Shown piece after piece: positions 1-5,422 of a stretch of 19,902 nt of DNA. The notes beneath the pieces are model-generated. The model worked only from the letters and a program-made list of their open reading frames with translations. It did no database searches and was not told the DNA's origin. Every line of letters starts with the position of its first letter. The stretch's first letter is position 1. The position numbers and the translations under genes were made by a program. The stretch comes from J089 sp964535735 (GTDB lineage Bacteria > Fidelibacterota > Marinisomatia > Marinisomatales > J089), in assembly GCA_964535735.1 (NCBI GenBank), contig CAZHTM010000042.1:1-19902 (forward strand). Direction: 5' to 3'.

Positions 1-32
1 CCGTTCGCTTCTAACCTATACCCAACCCGAAT

Positions 33-68
33 AAAAAAAGCCCCGGAAGATTCCGGGGCTTTTTTTTT
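33..68. terminator. Bidirectional rho-independent terminator
   Basis: A GC-rich hairpin with arms AGCCCCGGA and TCCGGGGCT (39-47 and 52-60, four-base loop) is flanked by an A tract at 33-39 and a T tract at 60-68. Read on the minus strand the A tract becomes a U tract, so it sits just after the stop codon of the last gene of the dnaG operon (85). Read on the plus strand it could equally stop a transcript arriving from the left of the window. Confidence 0.92.
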
Positions 69-84
69 AAACCTAATCTAAACT

Positions 85-864
85 CTATTCCAAACCAGGT
101 TGAATTCTTCGCTCCAGGACCCGACCGGTAGAATCCGTAACGGTAACCATGGTCTCCAGATTAGTATAATCACGCTCCAATCGCTTCTGACGGAGGATAT
201 GATTTCGTCCATCCCGGATGGTGAGCATGATCAATCCTTCACCAGAACGATAAACCAGTTCACGACTACCAATCCGGGTGGAATCGGATCGGAAATATTC
301 GGATACCACTAGCCGCTCTCCTGGTATATTGGTGGCTTTAGGATAGGATATGGTATAGAAGTAATAGCGAATACCCTGTCCATCCAGGACCTCAAACCGT
401 TTGGGAAGATAGCCAGTATTCAGGGTAACCCGGACTGTCCAACCCTTTTTTACCACACTAAGATCAGAAGCTATCAACTCTGAATTAATATTGGTTAATT
501 GCCCATCTTGAAAAAATTCTATGCTATAGCTCCGGTACAAACCGTCTTCATCACGGTTCAACCGATATTCATAAACCGGCGTACGGTTTTCATCAAAATA
601 AACGACTCGTTCCAAACGTCCTTTTTGATCAAACCTTCCTTTGAAATAGTTTCCACGTTCTAAATCCAATGGCTTTATAACACCGGAAAGCCGACCTGTT
701 ACGGGGTCCCATCGTGGGGCAAGCCGAATCGAGCGGGGTTTTCCGGTTTGAACGATCTGGGGAATTTTCCGAGGTGATTTCGATGGTTTCTTATCCCGGG
801 CATTTAGTGCCACGATCGCTACGAGTAAAATAATTAGTCCGGATCGAAACTTCCGGCGACTCAT
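85..864 (-). CDS. Exported protein of unknown function
   Basis: I do not recognise a named family in these 259 residues. The start at 864 is chosen because its ATG overlaps the TGA of the upstream PEGA gene (ATGA, 861-864) and is followed directly by a basic then hydrophobic signal peptide (residues 1-22). The open frame extends 19 codons further upstream but that extension lies inside the neighbour. After a basic linker (23-50) the protein is rich in beta-type segments with recurring D-x-x-G-R-like turns (near residues 79-83, 119-122, 161-164, 217-220 and 244-248), each followed by a charged/aromatic strand, so a repetitive beta fold is likely. No catalytic motif or lipobox was seen. It is the last gene of the operon and lies 17 bases from the terminator. 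Export to the periplasm or outer membrane is inferred from the N-terminus only. Confidence 0.75.
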   Translation of the reverse strand: MSRRKFRSGLIILLVAIVALNARDKKPSKSPRKIPQIVQTGKPRSIRLAPRWDPVTGRLSGVIKPLDLERGNYFKGRFDQKGRLERVVYFDENRTPVYEYRLNRDEDGLYRSYSIEFFQDGQLTNINSELIASDLSVVKKGWTVRVTLNTGYLPKRFEVLDGQGIRYYFYTISYPKATNIPGERLVVSEYFRSDSTRIGSRELVYRSGEGLIMLTIRDGRNHILRQKRLERDYTNLETMVTVTDSTGRVLERRIQPGLE

Positions 865-1301
865 CCCAATCCCCAGAAGGTAACCACCAACATGGATATC
901 ATCACCATGAGCCCAATCCACGGGCTTCCTTTAGGCAACGGTTTAGTGAGGTCCGCATCGTGAATCATGCTCCGATAATCCAGTTTTACAGGTACAACAT
1001 ATCCCCGACTTACCATGACGGTTTGCGCTCCCGGCAGCGAATGATCAACGCGAATCGAATCACTGCTATCTACAACTGCTGGGAAAAAACTAATCTGATG
1101 TTCCCCAGGATTCACCAAAATGACATCCGGTAACGGTGTCCGTCCCACCAGCGTTCCATCCACATAGATAGGAATATTATTCTGAGGACACTGTATCATG
1201 AGTCCACTCCGGGTTGTGTCCGAAGCAATATCCTGGGACCAACCAACGGCAAACAAGACCACAACAGCCACCAATAGGAATACATTATTGGCTTTGGGCA
1301 T
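861..1301 (-). CDS. PEGA-domain membrane protein
   Basis: A 146-residue protein. The chosen ATG at 1301 is followed by a hydrophobic signal or anchor segment (residues 6-22, ending near WSQD). An upstream in-frame ATG at 1337 would add 12 residues lying within the dnaG coding sequence. Residues about 33-75 match the PEGA pattern: hydrophobic strand, V-D-G-x-x-x-G-R-T-P, then N-P-G-E-H-Q-I. PEGA domains are small beta domains found in surface or periplasmic proteins of many bacteria. A second hydrophobic segment at residues 127-144 forms the C-terminus, so the domain is probably held in the periplasm between two membrane segments. The gene overlaps the dnaG 3' end by 17 bases and the next gene by 4. 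Its partner is unknown, but the coupling to the exported protein downstream suggests they act together. Confidence 0.75.
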   Translation of the reverse strand: MPKANNVFLLVAVVVLFAVGWSQDIASDTTRSGLMIQCPQNNIPIYVDGTLVGRTPLPDVILVNPGEHQISFFPAVVDSSDSIRVDHSLPGAQTVMVSRGYVVPVKLDYRSMIHDADLTKPLPKGSPWIGLMVMISMLVVTFWGLG

Positions 1302-3027
1302 ATCGCAACTCCTGCTGTAATTGAGCCACCTCCACAATCAGGGCTTCAGGATCGTCGCCCGCCGATTCCATTTGCTTGATTTGCAATCTACGGGTGGCAA
1401 TGGCTTCTTTTAAGTGATACACAGTGAGTGTTTTAATACAATCCAAAACGACTTGCAGAGGATCGGAAAATGGCGCGGTATCCACAAGGACGGCGGTGAT
1501 TTTTTCCCGACTTTCCCGATCCTGAAACCGATCCACCAGCGCTGCAGGCTCCGGCGATTTCAAGGCGATGGAGACAGCCTCCCGAAGAACAGGATCGGGA
1601 AATTGATCCGGTTTAATCAACTCGATCGCCTTTAAACGAGCATCACTGTCATTTCCAGTGAGAATCCGAATCAAATCGGCCTGGGCTTTTTCAATTCCCG
1701 TAAAGGTTTGGGGTCCCGATTTTGATTCCTTAGGCTCCGGCCGACGCCGTTGTCGATAGCGAATCTGATCCAACCGCCGAATCAACTCCCGTTCATCTAC
1801 CATTAATTCGTCGGCCATTTCACGGATGTATTCTGATCGAATGAGGCTATCGCGAATACGCGCTACGTTTTCCAATAAATCCTGGATAAACGCGGCACGA
1901 GGCGCCCCCTTCAATGTGCGGGCATCGGTAGTATCCAGATGGAATTGAATTAAAGGTTTTGCCTGCTCCACCGATTGCATGAATCGTTGCTTTCCCACTA
2001 CTCGAATCCATTCATCCGGGTCTTGACCGTTCGGGATTTCCAGAATTCGAGGGTCTAGTCCCTGCTGAAGCAAGAGGTATCCGGCTCGCAGGGCGGCTTT
2101 CTTTCCCGCTGCATCACCATCATAGGCCACCACAACATTGGTGGTAAATTTTCGTAATTGACCCACGTGTTTTTCAGCCAAGGCCGTGCCGGAAACCGCC
2201 ATCACATTGGTGATCCCCGCCTGAATCAATTGAAGGAAATCCATGTATCCTTCCACTAAAATGGCCTGGTCTTGTCGCCGGATGGCATCGCGCGTCGCAT
2301 GCAATCCATAGAATATTTCGCTCTTGTGATAAATAGGCGTTTCCGGGGAATTTAAATATTTGGCAGGATCATCATCCAACGCCCGGCCACCAAAGGCCAC
2401 CACTCGTCCTGATAAATTAAAGATGGGAAACATGAGCCGTCGGCGGAAACGGTCAAACTCGCCCTTTTCCGTGCGGGTAAACAAGCCGCTTTTCCGAATG
2501 ACATCTTCTGAAAATTTACGCTCCCTGGCGCGTTTCAAAAGGTGATCCCAGGAATCCAGAGCAACCCCCAACCGATACTCCCGAACGGTGGCTTCGCTGA
2601 GTCCCCGTTGCTTGAGATAATTCAGCGTTTTCTTCCCCTGTTCAGAGAAGAGATGGGTGGAAAACACATCCGCCGCAAAATCATGGATATCGTACAAGGC
2701 CGTGTATACATCCTTCTTTTCGGGAGATTCCTGGAGATCCAAAGCGATCCCCACCTGTTTAGCTAGCCGCTTCAGTGCTTCAATAAAACTGATTTTCTCA
2801 TATTCCATCAAAAAGGTAATGGCGTTTCCACCGGCTCCACAGGCAAAACATTTATAAATCTGCTTTCGCTGCGACACGTGGAGCGATGGATGGCTATCAT
2901 CGTGGAAGGGGCAGAGACCAACATAGTTTTGCCCCTGTTTGCGAAGATTGACATAGGGCGAGATCACCGATACAATATCGGCGGCATCTCGAATCCGATC
3001 AATGGTCTCCTGAGGAACTATGGCCAT
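1285..3027 (-). CDS. dnaG: DNA primase DnaG
   Basis: Synthesises the RNA primers used by DNA polymerase III at the replication fork. The 580-residue length is normal for the family. The N-terminal zinc-binding domain has the ligands C39, H42, C60 and C63 (the last pair as CFACG). The catalytic core includes the basic DRFRRRLMFPI segment (192-202) and FGGR (212-215). The Toprim domain carries E259-G-Y-M-D and D303-G-D305, the acidic metal-binding residues. The C-terminal 150 residues are helical and divergent, as expected for the helicase-interacting domain. The ATG shares one base with the cvpA stop codon (TGATG, 3025-3029), implying translational coupling. The usual partners rpsU and rpoD are not adjacent. 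The gene instead follows yqeY and cvpA and precedes the PEGA gene. Confidence 0.97.
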   Translation of the reverse strand: MAIVPQETIDRIRDAADIVSVISPYVNLRKQGQNYVGLCPFHDDSHPSLHVSQRKQIYKCFACGAGGNAITFLMEYEKISFIEALKRLAKQVGIALDLQESPEKKDVYTALYDIHDFAADVFSTHLFSEQGKKTLNYLKQRGLSEATVREYRLGVALDSWDHLLKRARERKFSEDVIRKSGLFTRTEKGEFDRFRRRLMFPIFNLSGRVVAFGGRALDDDPAKYLNSPETPIYHKSEIFYGLHATRDAIRRQDQAILVEGYMDFLQLIQAGITNVMAVSGTALAEKHVGQLRKFTTNVVVAYDGDAAGKKAALRAGYLLLQQGLDPRILEIPNGQDPDEWIRVVGKQRFMQSVEQAKPLIQFHLDTTDARTLKGAPRAAFIQDLLENVARIRDSLIRSEYIREMADELMVDERELIRRLDQIRYRQRRRPEPKESKSGPQTFTGIEKAQADLIRILTGNDSDARLKAIELIKPDQFPDPVLREAVSIALKSPEPAALVDRFQDRESREKITAVLVDTAPFSDPLQVVLDCIKTLTVYHLKEAIATRRLQIKQMESAGDDPEALIVEVAQLQQELRYAQSQ

Positions 3028-3548
3028 CAGATTTCCATCCCCAGGGATTGAGGCTTTTCCGGTATGGGGAAGTGTAAATCCAGAGTTTGGACTGCTTTCT
3101 TCTGAAAGGTGTATAGTGTATCAATGATCACAGACTCACGACGGAAAATCTGAATCCAGCGATGGCCGGATGAGTTGTCCAGAATCGCTAACGCCACGGT
3201 TATTATAAGAGCGCCTTTCACGATCCCAACCAGCACTCCTCCCCAGTGATCTATCCAGCGTGGTTGGCTATCGGCCAAATATTCCACAACCCTGAATACC
3301 AATCGAAGGAAAATATAGAAAACCATAAAGAGAACCCCAAATAGAACTCCTGTTGCCACATGAGGCGATCCGGGAAGGAATTGTACCACAATTTTTACTA
3401 AGCCTCCACTAAGCCATACGCTTAGAATCAAGCCTAAAACAAGGGCTCCCATCTGACTCAATTCCGCCAAAGCACCGCGATAGTAACCCAAATATGCGGT
3501 TCCGGACATAAGTGCAATGCTCAGGATATCTATCAGTGAAATGGGCAC
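3027..3548 (-). CDS. cvpA: CvpA family membrane protein
   Basis: A 173-residue inner-membrane protein with four predicted transmembrane segments (about residues 6-24, 30-48, 65-90 and 105-125) and a hydrophilic C-terminal tail. The N-terminal pattern, a Asp-Ile pair followed by a G-x-x-x-G-Y-x-R-G turn after the first helix, is typical of the CvpA / colicin V production family (PF02674). The name comes from a role in colicin V production in E. coli; the molecular function is unresolved and linked to envelope homeostasis. The start is a GTG at 3548; no ATG lies in frame between it and the in-frame stop codon of yqeY at 3555-3557. The Shine-Dalgarno signal is weak, and with a six-base gap to yqeY it probably relies on coupling. 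Confidence 0.85.
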   Translation of the reverse strand: MPISLIDILSIALMSGTAYLGYYRGALAELSQMGALVLGLILSVWLSGGLVKIVVQFLPGSPHVATGVLFGVLFMVFYIFLRLVFRVVEYLADSQPRWIDHWGGVLVGIVKGALIITVALAILDNSSGHRWIQIFRRESVIIDTLYTFQKKAVQTLDLHFPIPEKPQSLGMEI

Positions 3549-3554
3549 ATGAAC

Positions 3555-4004
3555 TCAGGATGAGGTTAGTACATCCCGGACGATTTGGCTGGCCAGTTTT
3601 CCATCGATACGGCCACCCCCGGCTTCCATGACGCGGGGCATCACTTTGCCCATGTCCGCCATGGATGTCGCTCCCGTTTCGGAAATGATTTGAGTGACCA
3701 AAGTTCGCACGTCTTCAGGGCTCATCATTTGGGGTAAATAGTCCTGAATGATCCGCAGTTCTTCCGTCTCCTGGGCTACCAGATCCGACCGGTTTCCTTT
3801 TTCGTACTGTTCGATGGAATCCTTCCGTTGTTTAACCTGGGAACGCAGAATATTCAGGACTTCATTATCTGTCAGTTCATCCCTTTTATCAATTTGTCGA
3901 TCTTTCAGGGCTGACAATACACTCCGAAGTGTGGAAGCCCGGGTTTTATCGCCCGCTTTCATTGCGGCATACATATCTTTTTTAATTTGTTCAAATAGAC
4001 TCAC
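3555..4004 (-). CDS. yqeY: YqeY family (GatB/YqeY domain) protein
   Basis: A 149-residue protein of the YqeY family, related to the C-terminal tRNA-binding tail of GatB, the amidotransferase subunit that makes Gln-tRNA or Asn-tRNA. The free-standing role of YqeY is not established. The start is set at GTG 4004: it gives the SLFEQI-type N-terminus and family length, and it follows an AGGAGG ribosome-binding site with four intervening bases. An ATG at 4028 would add eight residues overlapping the upstream methyltransferase. Family hallmarks seen are the N-terminal amphipathic helix with K-x-x-M-x-x-A-M-K-x-x-x-K, the R-K-x-S-I-x-x-Y-x-x-x-x-R-x-D-L-x-x-x-E core and D-Y-L-P-Q. YqeY genes often neighbour dnaG, consistent with this operon. 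Confidence 0.93.
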   Translation of the reverse strand: MSLFEQIKKDMYAAMKAGDKTRASTLRSVLSALKDRQIDKRDELTDNEVLNILRSQVKQRKDSIEQYEKGNRSDLVAQETEELRIIQDYLPQMMSPEDVRTLVTQIISETGATSMADMGKVMPRVMEAGGGRIDGKLASQIVRDVLTSS

Positions 4005-4014
4005 AGGTCCTCCT

Positions 4015-4818
4015 CTAAGCTTGATCAATGCGTTTCATCGCCAGCAAGCATTGGTCCTGATCCCGATCAAACCCAATAAACCGCCGGCCCATTTTTTTGG
4101 TCACCACCCCCGTTTGACCGGCCCCCATGAAGGGATCCACAACCCAGTCCAGTTTCGTGGTGCTCATACGAATAATCCGTTCCAATACCTGTTCCGGAAT
4201 GATCCGGCGTTGACCCGTTTCCCTTCCCATGCGCCAATCCACCACGTCGCTCCAAAAATTACTTCCCGGCAAAGCCTCTTCGGAACGGAGACGTGTTTCC
4301 CTGGACACGGTCCCTACCCAAATATCGCCGCTTTGTTCCTGAAGAAACGATGGAGCCGGTTCCTGGCTGGGGTGGGGTCTCCGCCAGGTGATCCGGGTGC
4401 GAATATAGAAGCGGTTGGCTAATAGGGATTGGTACATTCCTGAATGGGGCCAGGAGCAAAACACAAAGATAAATCCCGAAGGTTTTAACACCCTCCGGCA
4501 TTCTTCCAGCCACTGTCGATGCCAGTCATACAGGTCCTGCCAGGTGGTGTCCGATCCTGTCGCGTTCAAATCCCGAATGGGATTTTCGGGAGGTCTGACC
4601 ACAATAAGATCAATTTTTCCTTCTGGCAAATGAGATAATCCCGTTAAGGCGTCGGTTTGAAACACACCTTCCTGCAAATTTTCCCGCCCTGCCTTGATGT
4701 CGGTGATGTGCTGGAGAGCCGGGAGATAGCGATTCAACTCATCAATTGTTAATCCATTGATGGAAGGCGTTTCCTCCGGTGATTTGCGTGTGGACCAATC
4801 TTTTTGAAATGCCGACAT
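4015..4818 (-). CDS. Beta-class DNA methyltransferase, catalytic motif IV degenerate
   Basis: The 267-residue protein has the fold order of beta-class N4-cytosine/N6-adenine DNA methyltransferases: motif IV region first (residues 67-80), motif I last (D228-P-F-M-G-A-G234, then G249-F-D-R-D). The second block is a normal S-adenosylmethionine-binding signature, and V-L-K-P-S-G-F (110-116) is also typical. Motif IV, normally D/N/S-P-P-Y/F/W, reads R75-P-P-E78 (codons at 4585-4596). Both the residue that contacts the target amine and the aromatic that stacks on the flipped base are therefore replaced, so activity is doubtful. ATG 4818 is the first possible start after an in-frame TAA, although its AGAGG motif sits directly against the ATG. 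The gene heads the yqeY-cvpA-dnaG operon and has no adjacent restriction enzyme. Confidence 0.8.
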   Translation of the reverse strand: MSAFQKDWSTRKSPEETPSINGLTIDELNRYLPALQHITDIKAGRENLQEGVFQTDALTGLSHLPEGKIDLIVVRPPENPIRDLNATGSDTTWQDLYDWHRQWLEECRRVLKPSGFIFVFCSWPHSGMYQSLLANRFYIRTRITWRRPHPSQEPAPSFLQEQSGDIWVGTVSRETRLRSEEALPGSNFWSDVVDWRMGRETGQRRIIPEQVLERIIRMSTTKLDWVVDPFMGAGQTGVVTKKMGRRFIGFDRDQDQCLLAMKRIDQA

Positions 4819-4849
4819 CCTCTGAATTTATCATGGATTATCGTGGGAA

Positions 4850-4867
4850 GGAATGGCTTTACCATAC
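4850..4867. repeat. 18-bp direct repeat, copy 1
   Basis: GGAATGGCTTTACCATAC occurs here and again, identical, at 5374-5391. The core ATGGCTTTACCAT could itself fold as a four-base-pair hairpin. This copy lies 32 bases upstream of the methyltransferase start, inside its probable promoter or leader region. Confidence 0.85.
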
Positions 4868-4900
4868 GGAAGTTTCCCCGTTTTTTCCCATAGAAAAGTT
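4868..4900. repeat. Imperfect about 32-bp repeat, copy 1
   Basis: This segment begins GGAAGTTTCCCCGTTTTTT and ends AAAAGTT. It resembles 5268-5299 in the same orientation, with a few substitutions and indels. It directly abuts the first copy of the 18-bp repeat, whereas at the second site the two blocks are in the opposite order and about 75 bases apart. Confidence 0.6.
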
Positions 4901-4921
4901 AAGGTATTCACCATGCGTTAC

Positions 4922-4948
4922 CTCTAGATATATAACCCCGACGGGGTT
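4922..4948 (-). repeat. Palindromic element 1 with TCTAGAG box
   Basis: Arms AACCCCG (4934-4940) and CGGGGTT (4942-4948) form a near-perfect palindrome; one further T-A pair lies outside. On the minus strand it is followed, after exactly five bases, by TCTAGAG (4922-4928). It shares this layout with elements 2 and 3. Confidence 0.75.
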
Positions 4949-4971
4949 AATAATTTCGTTCCTATGTATAT

Positions 4972-4998
4972 CTAAAGACATTTAATCCCTGCGGGATT
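4972..4998 (-). repeat. Palindromic element 2 with TCTTTAG box
   Basis: Arms AATCCC (4984-4989) and GGGATT (4993-4998) flank a three-base centre. On the minus strand the palindrome is followed after five bases by TCTTTAG (4972-4978). On the plus strand the second arm runs into a T-rich stretch (4996-5010) resembling a terminator, but no plus-strand gene precedes it. Confidence 0.75.
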
Positions 4999-5082
4999 TT
5001 TGTATTTTTTTGGAATATGACCCCGTATTCACCGGTATTACATCTGTCAATTGATGGGTAGGATGTGAGCACGCATGGGAAC

Positions 5083-5109
5083 GATTCCGTAGGAATCAAA
5101 GGTCTATAG
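5083..5109 (+). repeat. Palindromic element 3 with TCTATAG box
   Basis: Arms GATTCC (5083-5088) and GGAATC (5092-5097) flank GTA. Five bases later on the plus strand is TCTATAG (5103-5109). The layout equals that of elements 1 and 2, but the strand is opposite and the arm sequence differs. Confidence 0.75.
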
Positions 5110-5130
5110 GAAACCAAATACCAAACCAGC

Positions 5131-5148
5131 CAACACCGTCAGGTGTTG
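5131..5148. repeat. Palindrome 4 (no heptamer box)
   Basis: Arms CAACACC (5131-5137) and GGTGTTG (5142-5148) flank GTCA. The arms resemble the other palindromes in length and in the CC-GNN-GG style of the centre, but no TCTWKAG-like heptamer follows on either side, so it may be a decayed or different element. Confidence 0.65.
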
Positions 5149-5227
5149 AATAAAGGTTGACTCATTTCGCTTAGTAAGCAATCCATTCAAACAATTTTAC
5201 TCATCTTAATCAATTTGGAACTTCTCT

Positions 5228-5275
5228 GGAAAAAATTAGAACTCCCTCTTTTTTTGGGAAATGCACAGGAAGTTC
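5228..5275 (-). terminator. Possible terminator of the gene at 5423-7261
   Basis: Read on the minus strand, GAACTTCC (5275-5268) can pair with GGGAGTTC (5246-5239) through eight base pairs including one G-U, with a 21-base loop. It is followed by TAATTTTTTCC. The long loop and the distance of about 150 bases from the stop codon make this only a candidate. Confidence 0.3.
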
Positions 5276-5299
5276 CCCCGTTTTTCCGTAAAAAAGTAC
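5268..5299. repeat. Imperfect about 32-bp repeat, copy 2
   Basis: This segment begins GGAAGTTCCCCCGTTTTTCC and ends AAAAAAGTAC. It matches the block at 4868-4900 in the same orientation with several differences. It overlaps one arm of the candidate terminator. Confidence 0.6.
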
Positions 5300-5373
5300 T
5301 CCGCCACTTTCAAATTATTGTATCTTCAATTATATATGGCCTTATAGAATACTATGTTGCGTTTTCGGGGGAG

Positions 5374-5391
5374 GGAATGGCTTTACCATAC
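5374..5391. repeat. 18-bp direct repeat, copy 2
   Basis: Identical to 4850-4867. It lies 31 bases beyond the stop codon of the minus-strand gene that ends at 5423. Confidence 0.85.
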
Positions 5392-5422
5392 CGGTCCCAT
5401 AACGTTCGATACCCTTAATTAT

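Larger units (their letters stand above)
4819..5422. other. Gene-free, repeat-rich intergenic region
   Basis: About 600 bases with no credible coding frame on either strand. It separates two minus-strand genes, so it must hold the promoter of the methyltransferase-dnaG operon and the 3' end of the transcript from 5423-7261. I saw no convincing -35/-10 pair for the operon; a GATAAT at 4837-4842 on the minus strand lacks a matching -35. Most of the region is occupied by short palindromes (4922-5148) and two pairs of dispersed direct repeats (4850-4900 and 5268-5391), listed separately. Confidence 0.7.

Noticed and set aside
85..921. 278-residue form of the exported protein starting at 921
   Set aside because: The extra 19 residues come before a clear signal peptide and lie inside the PEGA gene; the ATGA overlap at 861-864 marks the better start.
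3748..4422. 224-codon open frame on the plus strand
   Set aside because: It is antisense to yqeY and the methyltransferase, both with clear family motifs, and its composition is that of a reverse-strand shadow.
4837..4842. GATAAT as -10 box of the methyltransferase-dnaG operon (minus strand)
   Set aside because: No acceptable -35 sequence lies 16-18 bases upstream, and it sits only about 18 bases from the start codon.
4779..4985. Plus-strand open frame at the start of the repeat-rich gap
   Set aside because: It runs through palindromes and repeats, overlaps the methyltransferase 5' end antisense, and has no credible start signal.
4984..5010. Plus-strand rho-independent terminator at palindromic element 2
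   Set aside because: The hairpin plus T-rich stretch looks right, but the genes on both sides are on the minus strand, so no plus-strand transcript needs it; it fits better as one of the palindromic elements.
4922..5148. CRISPR array
   Set aside because: The repeated units are short palindromes of different sequence at irregular spacing and on both strands, not identical direct repeats with uniform spacers.
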